A DNA stretch of 54,563 bases, taken from Thermoanaerobaculales bacterium (GTDB lineage Bacteria > Acidobacteriota > Thermoanaerobaculia > Thermoanaerobaculales > Sulfomarinibacteraceae). The notes under the pieces are model-generated. The model was not told where the DNA came from, did not search any database, and saw only the letters and a list, made by a program, of their open reading frames with translations. The stretch is taken from the NCBI GenBank assembly GCA_029287235.1, contig JARFRM010000172.1, positions 1-54,563 on the forward strand, given 5' to 3'. Shown here in pieces: positions 16,953-25,615 of this stretch (its first letter is position 1; the number at the start of each line of letters is the position of its first letter). A program made the position numbers and the translations under genes.

Positions 16953-17956
16953 GCTCCCATCACCGAGAAGTGCGAGCGGCCGCTCCGTGCCGTGCGGATT
17001 TGGCCGGCGGCACCCTGGATATCTGGCCTCTCGGGTTGATGCATCCCGGAGCCCTGACGGTCAACATGGCTCTTGCCATGGAAGTGGAGCTGGTTGCGGA
17101 TCTCGGTGGCGACCGCGATACGGTACTGCACACGTCTCGAGATGGTGAAACCCGGGTTCTCGGGCCGGAGGACGCGGGTACCGATCTCACCGCGGCGGTG
17201 GCCTTCGCCCTCGTTCGGGAGGGCGGCGTTCGGGTCCGGGTCGAACGACAGGCGCCCTACCGGTCGGGGATCGGCGGTTCGTCGAGTTACGGAATCGCCC
17301 TGGCCAGGGCCTTGGCCGAATTGGTTGAAAGAGTGCCGTCCGAGAAGGACCTCGTGGCTCTCATCCGGGACCTGGAAGCGCGGGTCCTCGGGGTTCCGAC
17401 CGGCGAACAGGACCACTGGGCGGCGGTTCGGGGCGGCGTCCTCGCCCTTCACATCGATGCTGGGGGCAATCGGCTCGAAACCCTCGAGATCAAGCCCGGG
17501 TGGTTGCAGGAGAGGGTGACTGTATTCTTCTCCGGGATGCGACACCGTTCGGGCATGGTCAACTGGCAGGTCGTTCGCCGGCGGCTGGATGGGCATGCTG
17601 CGACCATCGAGGCGTTCAAAGAGATCACATCGGCAGCGCGGGATTGCCGAGCCGGACTGGTGGCTCACGATGATCGCGCGATCGCCTCGGCCATCCGGCG
17701 TGAGTGGAAGGCCCGTCGTCGGCTGGCTCCGGACGTCAGCACCGTTGAACTCGACGAGTTGATCGCCGTGGCCTGCGACGGCGGTGCGACCGCAGTCAAG
17801 GCGTGCGGCGCCGGAGGCGGTGGAAGCATCCTCGTGTGGCACCCGCCGGATGCCCTTTCCTCCGTCGTCTCCGCCCTGGAAGAAGCGTCCCGGGGCGGTC
17901 GGGTGCTCGCGAGCGGAGCGGCTGTCGAGGGCGTGCGCCTTATTCCGGAATCTTGA
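16949..17956 (+). CDS. GHMP-family sugar kinase (heptose/galactose-kinase-like)
   Basis: The protein is 335 residues from a TTG start at 16949 that overlaps the previous stop (TTGA) and has AGGAG seven bases upstream. The longer frame from 16814 runs inside the M23 gene. Motif 1 is APCRADLAGGTLD (about residues 10-22), motif 2 PYRSGIGGSSSYGIALARAL (about 105-124) and motif 3 KACGAGGGG (about 290-298). These define the GHMP superfamily, closest in feel to D-glycero-D-manno-heptose-7-phosphate kinase. ATP would phosphorylate a sugar. Being translationally coupled to a peptidoglycan peptidase suggests a cell-envelope sugar, but the substrate is unknown. The 3' end overlaps the convergent gene by 17 bases. 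Confidence 0.85.
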   Translation: MSSHHREVRAAAPCRADLAGGTLDIWPLGLMHPGALTVNMALAMEVELVADLGGDRDTVLHTSRDGETRVLGPEDAGTDLTAAVAFALVREGGVRVRVERQAPYRSGIGGSSSYGIALARALAELVERVPSEKDLVALIRDLEARVLGVPTGEQDHWAAVRGGVLALHIDAGGNRLETLEIKPGWLQERVTVFFSGMRHRSGMVNWQVVRRRLDGHAATIEAFKEITSAARDCRAGLVAHDDRAIASAIRREWKARRRLAPDVSTVELDELIAVACDGGATAVKACGAGGGGSILVWHPPDALSSVVSALEEASRGGRVLASGAAVEGVRLIPES

Positions 17957-18383
17957 GTTTCTGTCCGACCTTGATGAGGTTGGGATCGTCGAGGATGTCA
18001 CGGTTGGCCTCGAAGATCTTCATGTAGGCGCCGGCCTTCCCGTAGTACTTCTGCGCGATGTGCCCAAGGGTGTCGCCTGCGGCCACGATGTGATACCGCT
18101 CGGTGGGAAGCTCGGGTTCGGCCGCCGGTTCCGGTTGCGGAGCGGGCTCGGGTTTGTCGATCTTGATGGAGTTGATGATATTGTCCGGGGAAACCATCTC
18201 GTCGAGCTTCTGCATGGCCATCGTGGCGATGTCGCGGCTCGGGGCCTCGCCGGTCAGCGTGACGACCTTGCCCCTGACCTGGGCGCCGAGGTGTTTCACA
18301 CCGAGGTTCATCGCTTTCATCTCCGTGATGGCTTCGTTCACCTTGTCTTCGAAAGATTTGCCGAAGAGATCGAACAGGCCCAT
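17940..18383 (-). CDS. kbp: BON-LysM protein, Kbp/YgaU-like
   Basis: The 147-residue product has an N-terminal amphipathic helix (MGLFDLFGKSFEDKV), a BON domain (about residues 18-70, VKHLGAQVRGKVVTLTGEA) and a Pro/Glu-rich linker. A C-terminal LysM domain (about 95-147, YHIVAAGDTLGHIAQKYYG) ends the protein. Length and order match E. coli Kbp (YgaU), a cytoplasmic potassium-binding protein of 149 residues. It has no signal peptide, which fits Kbp rather than a peptidoglycan-binding LysM protein. It converges on the GHMP kinase and overlaps it by 17 bases. GGAGCACC precedes the ATG. Confidence 0.88.
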   Translation of the reverse strand: MGLFDLFGKSFEDKVNEAITEMKAMNLGVKHLGAQVRGKVVTLTGEAPSRDIATMAMQKLDEMVSPDNIINSIKIDKPEPAPQPEPAAEPELPTERYHIVAAGDTLGHIAQKYYGKAGAYMKIFEANRDILDDPNLIKVGQKLKIPE

Positions 18384-18514
18384 GTGGTGCTCCTTTTTCC
18401 TCTGACTCTGAATTGAGTGCGAATTCCTCTACTGCCAATGAACTATATCAGGACCGGATATACTCGCCGAACCATCGTCTGAAGACCGGGTTCTGAAGTG
18501 TTGAAGGGGAACTG

Positions 18515-20842
18515 ATGGACAATAGTGAACTCTATCTCGGCACCGAGATCGACGGTCGAGACCGAATCGTGCTCGACATGGATCACCTGACGACCCACGC
18601 GGTCTGTCTCGGGATGACGGGCTCGGGCAAGACAGGTCTCGGCATCGTCGCACTGGAGGAGTTGGCGGCACGCGGCGTGCCCCTGCTGGTCATCGACCTC
18701 AAGGGTGACATGGTTGATCTGCTCTTGAACTTTCCCGACCTCCTTCCCGAGTCGTTCTCCCCCTGGCTCCCGGCGGACGAGGTGGAAGACCGCGAGCCCG
18801 CCGAGGTCGCCAGAGAGGAGGCCGAGAAGTGGCGTCGAGGTCTCGAGCGAGCAGGCCTCGGTCCGACCGATGTGGCAAAGGTCAACAGCGGGGTCGAATG
18901 GCAGCTGCTCACGCCGGGAGTGGCGTCGGTGGCGCCGCTTGACATTCTCCCGGCGTTGAGCGCGCCCGAGGGTTGGGACCCGGCCTCGGATCCGGATGCC
19001 GCCACCGACCGGGTCAACGGCATCACCGGCGCTCTCCTCTCGCTGATCGGTCGGGGCGGTGACCCGCTGTCGGATCGAGACCATGTGCTGACCGCATCGG
19101 TGATTCTCGAACACTGGTCGAGGGGCGACACCCTGGATCTCGGCGGATTGCTCGCGAGCCTCGCCGATCCACCGGTCGAGGTGCTCGGTGCGCTCCCCCT
19201 GGATGTGTTCTACCCGCGCGACGATCGCATGAAGCTGGTCATGGCGCTCAACACGCTCCTCGCAAGCCCGGCTTTCGCCGCCTGGATCAAGGGGACCCCG
19301 CTGACCATGGAGGCGCTGCTCGGCACCCGGACCCGGCCGCGGGCCAGCATCGTTTCGGTGGCTCACCTCGACGAACCGCAGCGTCTCTTCGTGATCGGAC
19401 TGCTGGTCTCGGAACTGGTGGCGTGGATGCGCCGTCAACCCGCGTCATCGGGTCTGCGGGCCCTGCTCTACATGGATGAGGTGCACGGAATTCTGCCTCC
19501 CCATCCGGCCAATCCGGCCACCAAACGACCGCTGCTGACTCTCTTCAAACAGGGTCGGGCGTTTGGGGTGGGTGCGTGGTTGGCGACCCAAAACCCCGTC
19601 GATCTCGATTACAAGGCCCTCGGAAACGCCGGCGTCAAGCTCGTCGGCCGACTCATCACCGATCGCGATCGTGAACGCGCCCTGGAAGGTTTGGGAATCG
19701 ATGTTCTCGACGATGGTCGTGACGCCGACGAGGTCGTCGCTCAACTCGGGAAACGTCAGTTCCTCCTCGATGATGTTCGCGAGGAGCCGCGTCTTCGCTT
19801 GTTCTCGTCCCGCTGGGCCATGAGCTATCTCAGAGGACCGGTGACGCTTTCGGAGATGGCGCCGCTCGTCGCCCGTTCGGCGCCCCCGGATTCGGATCAG
19901 GGGGAGGCATCGAGTCGCGATCGGTCGGGGTCGCCGGCCGCGGTCGTCGGCGCGGACTCGCCACCGGTGCTTCAGCGCGAGCTCGCCACTCGTTTTGAAC
20001 GGTCCGGGAGGACTGGTGAGGCGCAGCCGTTCGTCATCGTGGAAAACCGACTCACGGTGAGCCGCAAGAGCCTCTCGTGGTCTCGAGAACTGAGCGAGAC
20101 CTGGTGGATCGGTGCGGATGAGGATGGTGTCCTTCGCTGGGACGAGGCCGAGCTGCTCGAGTCGCGGCCCGACCTGGCCTTGGACCCGCCCGACGGGATG
20201 ACGTTCCCGAAGGCGGCGCCTCCACGTCTGGGAGACGAGGTGGCTCGTGCCGAGCGTGAATTCGTCGCTTGGCGAGCGCGGAGGCCGGTGGAGATTTTGG
20301 CCAACACCGAGTTCGATCTCGTGGCCGAGCCCGAGGAGAGTCGCGATGATTTCATCACCCGGTGTCTCGAGATCGCCGATCGGGCGGATGACGATTCTCA
20401 GGCGAAACTACGAACTCGGTTTGAAAAGCGAATGAAGACTCTCGAGAAACGCCTTTCACGTGAGCGTGACGAGCTCGAACGCGATCGGCAGAAGGTGGCG
20501 TCGCACAGGGCGGAGGAGAAGCTCGGTCTTGTGGAAGGACTGTTCTCGGTTCTGCTCGGATCGAAAAGCGTGCGTTCGGCCTCGCGAAAGGCGGCGTCGA
20601 AGATGAAGACCGCGGCCGGGAAACGGCGGAGGCGGCAAACGGCCGAGGGTTCGGTGACGGAGTCGGTTCACGAGATCGAGCGGCTTGAGGAAGAGCTCGA
20701 AGATCTCGCCGATGAAATGCAGGACGAGATCGATCGGGTTGCCGAGAAGTCGGAGCAACGCGCCGAGAATGTCGAGCTCATTCCGGTGAGGCCGATCCAA
20801 CGGGACGTCGAGGTTACGGATGTGTGGCTGGTGTGGTCCTGA
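18515..20842 (+). CDS. HerA/DUF87-type ATPase with C-terminal coiled coil
   Basis: The 775-residue protein has an ATPase core with Walker A GMTGSGKT (about residues 34-41), LLVIDLKGDM (about 60-69) and Walker B LLYMDEVHG (about 316-324). Then comes FKQGRAFGVGAWLATQNPVDLDYKALGNAG, typical of the HerA/VirB4-like FtsK superfamily. The C-terminal third is charged and coiled-coil-like (about 615-760, with many E/R/K residues). HerA proteins usually work with a NurA nuclease, but none is nearby. It is a single-gene unit with AAGGGGAAC before the ATG. DNA translocation or protein remodelling are both possible. Confidence 0.8.
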   Translation: MDNSELYLGTEIDGRDRIVLDMDHLTTHAVCLGMTGSGKTGLGIVALEELAARGVPLLVIDLKGDMVDLLLNFPDLLPESFSPWLPADEVEDREPAEVAREEAEKWRRGLERAGLGPTDVAKVNSGVEWQLLTPGVASVAPLDILPALSAPEGWDPASDPDAATDRVNGITGALLSLIGRGGDPLSDRDHVLTASVILEHWSRGDTLDLGGLLASLADPPVEVLGALPLDVFYPRDDRMKLVMALNTLLASPAFAAWIKGTPLTMEALLGTRTRPRASIVSVAHLDEPQRLFVIGLLVSELVAWMRRQPASSGLRALLYMDEVHGILPPHPANPATKRPLLTLFKQGRAFGVGAWLATQNPVDLDYKALGNAGVKLVGRLITDRDRERALEGLGIDVLDDGRDADEVVAQLGKRQFLLDDVREEPRLRLFSSRWAMSYLRGPVTLSEMAPLVARSAPPDSDQGEASSRDRSGSPAAVVGADSPPVLQRELATRFERSGRTGEAQPFVIVENRLTVSRKSLSWSRELSETWWIGADEDGVLRWDEAELLESRPDLALDPPDGMTFPKAAPPRLGDEVARAEREFVAWRARRPVEILANTEFDLVAEPEESRDDFITRCLEIADRADDDSQAKLRTRFEKRMKTLEKRLSRERDELERDRQKVASHRAEEKLGLVEGLFSVLLGSKSVRSASRKAASKMKTAAGKRRRRQTAEGSVTESVHEIERLEEELEDLADEMQDEIDRVAEKSEQRAENVELIPVRPIQRDVEVTDVWLVWS

Positions 20843-21095
20843 ATCGTTGCCCGCTTCTGTCCGAGGATTCCGTCGTCGATAGTAACGGTCACTGGTACTC
20901 TTGGATCATCGGAGTCTGGAGTGCACGAATGGCGGATGGATTTCCGAGGGTCGGCCGATGTCGGTTTTCGGTGGATTCGCAGGTTCATACTCATACTGGT
21001 GGTATGGGCCAAGAATACGCCGAGAATCGGGCCAAACGACGCCCGAAAGGCGCCGCCAATTCTATCCACTACACGCTCCTAGACGGGGGGTTTAC

Positions 21096-21569
21096 ATGGC
21101 CTCGAGGTTGCAGCTCCTTCTCGTCCGCCACGGCGAGTCGACCAGTACCGTCGAGAATCCTCAGCGACCCTTGGCCATCACCGGGCGTCAGCACGCCGAG
21201 CTGATGGCGACGTGGCTCGACCGATGTGACTACGGGGTCGAGGAGATCATTCACTCATCCAAACTCAGGGCGAGGCAAACGGCCAAGATCTTCGGCTGTA
21301 GGCTCGGTGTCCACGCAACGCGGGTACAGGAGAGGACCGGACTCAATCCCCACGACGATCCGGCGCCGATCGCGGAGATGCTCGAGGTTGACAGGCGGCC
21401 GGTCATGATCGTGAGCCATCTTCCCTTTCTCAATCGTCTCACGAGTCTCTTGCTGGTTGGCGATCCGGATCGGCTCCAGTTTCAGTTCTCGGATGCGGGC
21501 GCCGTGATTCTCGCGAAGGTCAGCGGCGGTTGGCGGATCGAAGCCGTTGTGGGTCACGAGATGGTATAG
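21096..21569 (+). CDS. SixA-like histidine phosphatase
   Basis: The 157-residue protein has the phosphohistidine motif LLVRHGEST (His about residue 12), a second basic motif SSKLRARQTA and the C-terminal VSHLPFLNRL histidine. It is close in length to E. coli SixA (161 residues), which dephosphorylates a phosphohistidine. The open frame reaches back to 20901 but the upstream part is not protein-like. The ATG at 21096 begins directly at the family's N-terminal strand; GGGGGG lies just upstream. The 253 bases before it hold no other gene. Nothing nearby identifies its target. Confidence 0.82.
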   Translation: MASRLQLLLVRHGESTSTVENPQRPLAITGRQHAELMATWLDRCDYGVEEIIHSSKLRARQTAKIFGCRLGVHATRVQERTGLNPHDDPAPIAEMLEVDRRPVMIVSHLPFLNRLTSLLLVGDPDRLQFQFSDAGAVILAKVSGGWRIEAVVGHEMV

Positions 21570-21688
21570 GCGGGTCAGCGCAGAGCCGGCGATCTTTGCG
21601 GTGAATCTGCGATGTGTTCTCTGTGCCGCTGTGGTGATTCGCAACCGTAGAGGTGTTCACTGCTGCCGTGGTGGGTCCGATGACATTC

Positions 21689-22912
21689 CTATTTCGGTGG
21701 ATATCGAGCCTCGACATAGTCATCGATCAGGACGAGGAACTTTTCGGACAGCTCTTCGGCGTTCCCTTCAAGGGTGGTGCTCATTTCGCCGTCAACATAG
21801 ACCGGACAACGCGGTGCCTCACCGGTTCCCGGCAGGCTGATTCCGATGTCGGCAGCCTTGGATTCTCCCGGACCGTTGACGATGCAACCCATGATGGCGA
21901 TGGTGAGCTTCTCCACACCGTGGCGCCGAATGCGCCAGCCGGGCGTCCGCTCCCGGAGGAGAGTCCGGACTCGTTCGGCGAGCTCGCGGAAGGTGCTGCT
22001 GGATGTTCTGCCGCAGCCCGGGCACGAGATGAGGGTGGGCGAGAACGACCGAAGACCGAGTGACTGGAGGATCTCCCGAGCGGCGATCACCTCATCGCAT
22101 CGGTCGCCGCCGGGAGCCGGGGTCAACGAAACACGGATGGTGTCGCCGATTCCGTCGGCCAGGAGGGCCCCCATGGCGGTTGCCGACCACACCAGACCGC
22201 GGGCGCCCATTCCCGCCTCGGTCAGCCCCAGATGAAGGGGTTGACGGGTTTCCCGGGCGAGTCGTCGATAGATGTCGATGAGCTCGGGGGGCGACGAGAC
22301 CTTGCACGAAACGACGATTCGGTCTTCGCCGAGACCGGTCTCGAGCGCCGCGGAAATAGAAGAGAGCAGGGATCGGATGGCGCCCTCGACGAAAATCTCT
22401 CGGGGGGTCATCCCGAGTCCCCGGTCGGCGTTTTCATTCTGTAGGGCCGTGATCAGCTCCCGGTCGAGGGAACCCCCGTTGACCCCGATCCTGACGGCCT
22501 TGCCATGATCTCGAGCCGTTTTGCAGATGGTCGAAAAATTGGCGTCGTGGAGGTTTCCCGACCCCACGTTTCCGGGGTTGATTCGGTATTTGTCGAGCGC
22601 CTGCGCACAGCGCGGGTTATCGGCGAGCAGGGTGTGACCGTTGAAGTGGAAATCGCCGACCAACCGGATCGGACAGCCGGAATCCTCGAGGCGTCGCCGA
22701 ATCTCGGGCACCGCCGCCGCAGCAGCCTGGCTGTTCACCGTAACTCGTACGAGCTCGGCACCGGCGTCTGCGAGTTTTCGGCACTGAAGAGCGGTGGCAT
22801 CGGCGTCGGAGGTGTCGGTGTCGGTCATGGTCTGTACCACCACCGGGGCGCCTCCGCCGATGGTGATCCCGGCGACATCGACCGCGATGGTCTCGTGCAG
22901 AGTGAGAGTCAT
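21689..22912 (-). CDS. ispG: 4-hydroxy-3-methylbut-2-enyl diphosphate synthase (IspG/GcpE)
   Basis: The 407-residue enzyme converts MEcPP to HMBPP in the MEP isoprenoid pathway. Visible are the TIM-barrel start (VVVQTMTDTDTSDADAT), RINPGNVGSGN and the [4Fe-4S] cysteines in SCPGCGRTS and MGCIVNGPGES. It is the two-domain bacterial form, without the extra plant domain. The frame extends to 22960, but the ATG at 22912 starts just before the conserved TIGGGAPVVVQ region. It is divergent from the LpdD-like gene with a very short promoter region. It is well conserved and likely essential. Confidence 0.95.
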   Translation of the reverse strand: MTLTLHETIAVDVAGITIGGGAPVVVQTMTDTDTSDADATALQCRKLADAGAELVRVTVNSQAAAAAVPEIRRRLEDSGCPIRLVGDFHFNGHTLLADNPRCAQALDKYRINPGNVGSGNLHDANFSTICKTARDHGKAVRIGVNGGSLDRELITALQNENADRGLGMTPREIFVEGAIRSLLSSISAALETGLGEDRIVVSCKVSSPPELIDIYRRLARETRQPLHLGLTEAGMGARGLVWSATAMGALLADGIGDTIRVSLTPAPGGDRCDEVIAAREILQSLGLRSFSPTLISCPGCGRTSSSTFRELAERVRTLLRERTPGWRIRRHGVEKLTIAIMGCIVNGPGESKAADIGISLPGTGEAPRCPVYVDGEMSTTLEGNAEELSEKFLVLIDDYVEARYPPK

Positions 22913-22935
22913 GTGTTGATAGTAGTACCTCGGTG

Positions 22936-23388
22936 ATGCGGGCGACCACCCTTTCCTCAACGAGTGGAATCGAGGATGATGATGATGTGAGTTCGAATTC
23001 AGATCATCACCATTTGGTTCGAGTGTCCGATGAGGCCAGCGGCCGCTCTCTGACCGCCTGGGTCAGCGAGGTCGGCAACGACGTGGTGGTCGCGGTCGGT
23101 GGGGGAGACCAGCCTCACGTGGGCTGTGTGGTGCTGGCGGTCCCGACCCCGGGCCGGGGGAAATCCGGATTTTCCCCAACGACCTCGGTCGTGACCATCC
23201 CACCGCACAAGGAAGAACCCATTGCCCGGCCGGTGGCCGAGGCGGTGTGTGGTCGATTCGGAAGAGTGACGGTGGTGACCGCGGGTGTCCATGAGGACGG
23301 CATCGACCGGGCTGGAATCGAGATCTTCCTCCGGTTGGCTGAGAAGCTCGCGGATGCAGTGGTCGCCCATCTGGGCGGAAGAAGCTGA
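22936..23388 (+). CDS. LpdD-like protein (prenylated-flavin decarboxylase accessory family)
   Basis: The 150-residue product contains GGGDQPHVGCVVLAVP (about residues 53-69), TIPPHKEEPIARPVAEAV and TAGVHEDGIDRAGIEIFLRLAEK. I recognise these as the pattern of the LpdD family, which includes the small third gene of gallate/hydroxybenzoate decarboxylases and is thought to help handle the prenylated flavin cofactor. No UbiD or UbiX homologue is adjacent, so the role here is open. The N-terminus is uncertain: ATG 22936, or GTG 22987 just after an acidic stretch. His-His-His follows the later start. It is divergent from ispG. Confidence 0.72.
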   Translation: MRATTLSSTSGIEDDDDVSSNSDHHHLVRVSDEASGRSLTAWVSEVGNDVVVAVGGGDQPHVGCVVLAVPTPGRGKSGFSPTTSVVTIPPHKEEPIARPVAEAVCGRFGRVTVVTAGVHEDGIDRAGIEIFLRLAEKLADAVVAHLGGRS

Positions 23389-23473
23389 GGAGCGGTTCTC
23401 TCCGATCTTCTCCGTCCGCCGAGGGAGTTGGTCCCCAGATGCGGGCTAAGCTCACGGTACAATGCAGGGAAGC

Positions 23474-25510
23474 ATGAGCCTTGTGCTTCTCTACATCCTG
23501 GTGACGTTGCCGGCCCTTGGCGGCCGATCCCTGGCCATCCGGGTCTTCGGTTTCGCTGAAGGTGAAGGCTGGGCTCTTGGGCGGACCCTCGGCCTGGTCG
23601 TGGTGGCCTTTCCTGCCTGGTGGGCCGGGGTCGGTGGATTCGCGGCCTGGCACTGGGTCGGGATCGCCGTCTTGCTCGGCTGCACCGGTGTGGGGGCCGT
23701 CGATCTGTGGCGCCGCAGGCCGGACTGGCGGGCGCTTGCCGGCGCCGAACTCGTGTTTGTGACCGGATCGGCCGCGGTCGTGTGGTTGCGCCTCGCGAGA
23801 CCCGAGATTCTGGGCCAGGAGAAACTCATGGATCTGGGAATCCTGGCCACCCTGCTCCGCGCGGAGGGCTTTCCGCCGCCGGACATGTGGCTGGCCGGGG
23901 AGGCGCTACCGTACTACTACTGGGGTGCGGTGATCTGGATCGTGCCCCTGGTTCTCGGGAAGATCCCGTTGGATCTCGCCTACAACGTGATCGTGGCCGC
24001 CGTGGGCGGGCTCACAGCCTGTCTGCTCTGGTCGCTCGGACGCCGCGCCGGCAAGGGACCGGCGTCCGGATGGCTCGCGGTGGGTTTCGGGCTCTTCGCG
24101 GGAACCGCCGACGGCTTCCGACAGCTGGTCGCGGGGAGATCCATCGCCGACCTCGACTACTGGCACTCTTCACGGCAGGTCCCGGACACCATCACAGAGT
24201 GGCCGCTATTCACCCTCTGGTTGGGGGACCTGCACCCGCACCTGCTCTCCATGCCTCTGGCGATGGCGGCGGTTCTGCTCGGATGGCAGGCGGGCCGGGT
24301 CGGACCTCGACCGATTCTCGTGATCTCCTCGGCCGTGTTTTTCGGCCTCACCTGGGCGGCCAACCCGTGGGCCATGCCACCGACCCTGGTCGCGGTGGCC
24401 CTGGTGATTCTCTGTGGCGACGGCCGGTGGCGCTGGCCGAATCGCGAAGGGTGGTCGCGGTGGGCCGCTCTCATCGGCATCGCCGTTGGGGGCTGGTTGG
24501 CGGCGGCGCCGTTTCATCTCAGCTTCCACCCCCCGTTCCAGGGCGTCAAGATCGTTGAGGCCTGGACCGAACCGGCCTTGCTGCTGCTCTGGGGCGGTAT
24601 CTTGCTGATTCCGGTGGGGGCAACGGCGTGGTTCCTTCTCGTTCGGGTCTTGGGCGGTGGCGACCGGAGCCGAGCTGTGGCGGTCGCCTTGGCGGCGGCC
24701 ACCCTCGTGCTCGCCTCACAAACCGGCCGACCGACGACGGTGATACTGGCAATGCTGCTGGTGGTCCTCGTGGTGGCCGCGGTGACCGGTTCCGACTGGG
24801 GCCGGCGACCGGCGGTCGCCCTGGCCGCTCTCGGTGTCTTTCTGCTGCTTGTGCCCGAAGTGGTGTACGTGGTCGACAGCTATGGGGAGAAGCTCCATCG
24901 CATGAACACCGTTTTCAAGTGCTACATCCAGGCATGGCTCTTTCTCGCCGTGGCGCTGCCGGCGCTCCTGGAGGTCGGGTTCCGCCACCGACGGACACGG
25001 TTGGTCGCCCTCGCCTTTCTGGTTGTGTTGGCATTGCCGCACCTGGTGGGGATGGCTGTCCAACCGCTCATCGGCAGAGCCGTCGGGATCGACGGACTGG
25101 CCTGGATGGACCCGGGAGACCGGGCCATCGTACGAAGTCTCCGGACGCAGCCGCGGGGGACCACGCTCGCCGAGGCGACGGGTGGTGCCTACACCGAGTA
25201 TGCTCGTATTTCATCGGCCTCGGGGGTTCCGGCGATCCTTGGCTGGGCGAACCACGAGCTGGTGTGGCGCGGCCACGATGTGACCAAGGAGACTGATGCC
25301 AGACGTCGGTTGGTGGAGAGAATCTATACTTCCGATGAACCGGAAATGGTGATCGCGGCTGTGAGGGAGGCCGGAGTCGACTTCGTGGTGATCGGTTCCC
25401 TCGAAAGACGGGACTTCGACCCGACTCATCTCGACGCGGTTCGGGATGCCGGTGAGATCGTGCTGAGCGAGGACGGGGCCGAGATCCTGAGGTTCGACAG
25501 CCTCGAGTGA
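23474..25510 (+). CDS. DUF2298 (YYY-domain) polytopic membrane protein
   Basis: The 678-residue protein has about a dozen hydrophobic helices. It carries the family marks QEKLMDLGILATLLRAEGFP with PDMWLAGEALPYYYWG (the YYY motif, about residues 117-152) and WLGDLHPHLLSMPLAMA (about 250-266), then DRMNTVFKCY-like text late in the protein (LHRMNTVFKCYIQAW). These proteins are distantly related to membrane mannosyl/arabinosyl-type glycosyltransferases and are predicted to use lipid-linked sugars. The Asp/His in the early loop (GDLHPHL) would be the likely active site. ATG 23474 is preceded by AGGGA. A GT2 glycosyltransferase follows, supporting a role in envelope glycosylation. Confidence 0.85.
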   Translation: MSLVLLYILVTLPALGGRSLAIRVFGFAEGEGWALGRTLGLVVVAFPAWWAGVGGFAAWHWVGIAVLLGCTGVGAVDLWRRRPDWRALAGAELVFVTGSAAVVWLRLARPEILGQEKLMDLGILATLLRAEGFPPPDMWLAGEALPYYYWGAVIWIVPLVLGKIPLDLAYNVIVAAVGGLTACLLWSLGRRAGKGPASGWLAVGFGLFAGTADGFRQLVAGRSIADLDYWHSSRQVPDTITEWPLFTLWLGDLHPHLLSMPLAMAAVLLGWQAGRVGPRPILVISSAVFFGLTWAANPWAMPPTLVAVALVILCGDGRWRWPNREGWSRWAALIGIAVGGWLAAAPFHLSFHPPFQGVKIVEAWTEPALLLLWGGILLIPVGATAWFLLVRVLGGGDRSRAVAVALAAATLVLASQTGRPTTVILAMLLVVLVVAAVTGSDWGRRPAVALAALGVFLLLVPEVVYVVDSYGEKLHRMNTVFKCYIQAWLFLAVALPALLEVGFRHRRTRLVALAFLVVLALPHLVGMAVQPLIGRAVGIDGLAWMDPGDRAIVRSLRTQPRGTTLAEATGGAYTEYARISSASGVPAILGWANHELVWRGHDVTKETDARRRLVERIYTSDEPEMVIAAVREAGVDFVVIGSLERRDFDPTHLDAVRDAGEIVLSEDGAEILRFDSLE

Positions 25511-25615
25511 TCGAATCGATCGGCGGAAGGATCTCTGATGCCGGTTGCCCGGACCGTGTGAACCGCTGTAGATTCGAAGTCGATGGATCTGAGGGCCAAC
25601 AGCCGAGGAGGAGAG

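Noticed and set aside
20843-21095. Extra coding sequence upstream of the histidine phosphatase (frame open from 20901)
   Set aside because: The 65 upstream residues are not protein-like and the family domain begins right after the ATG at 21096.
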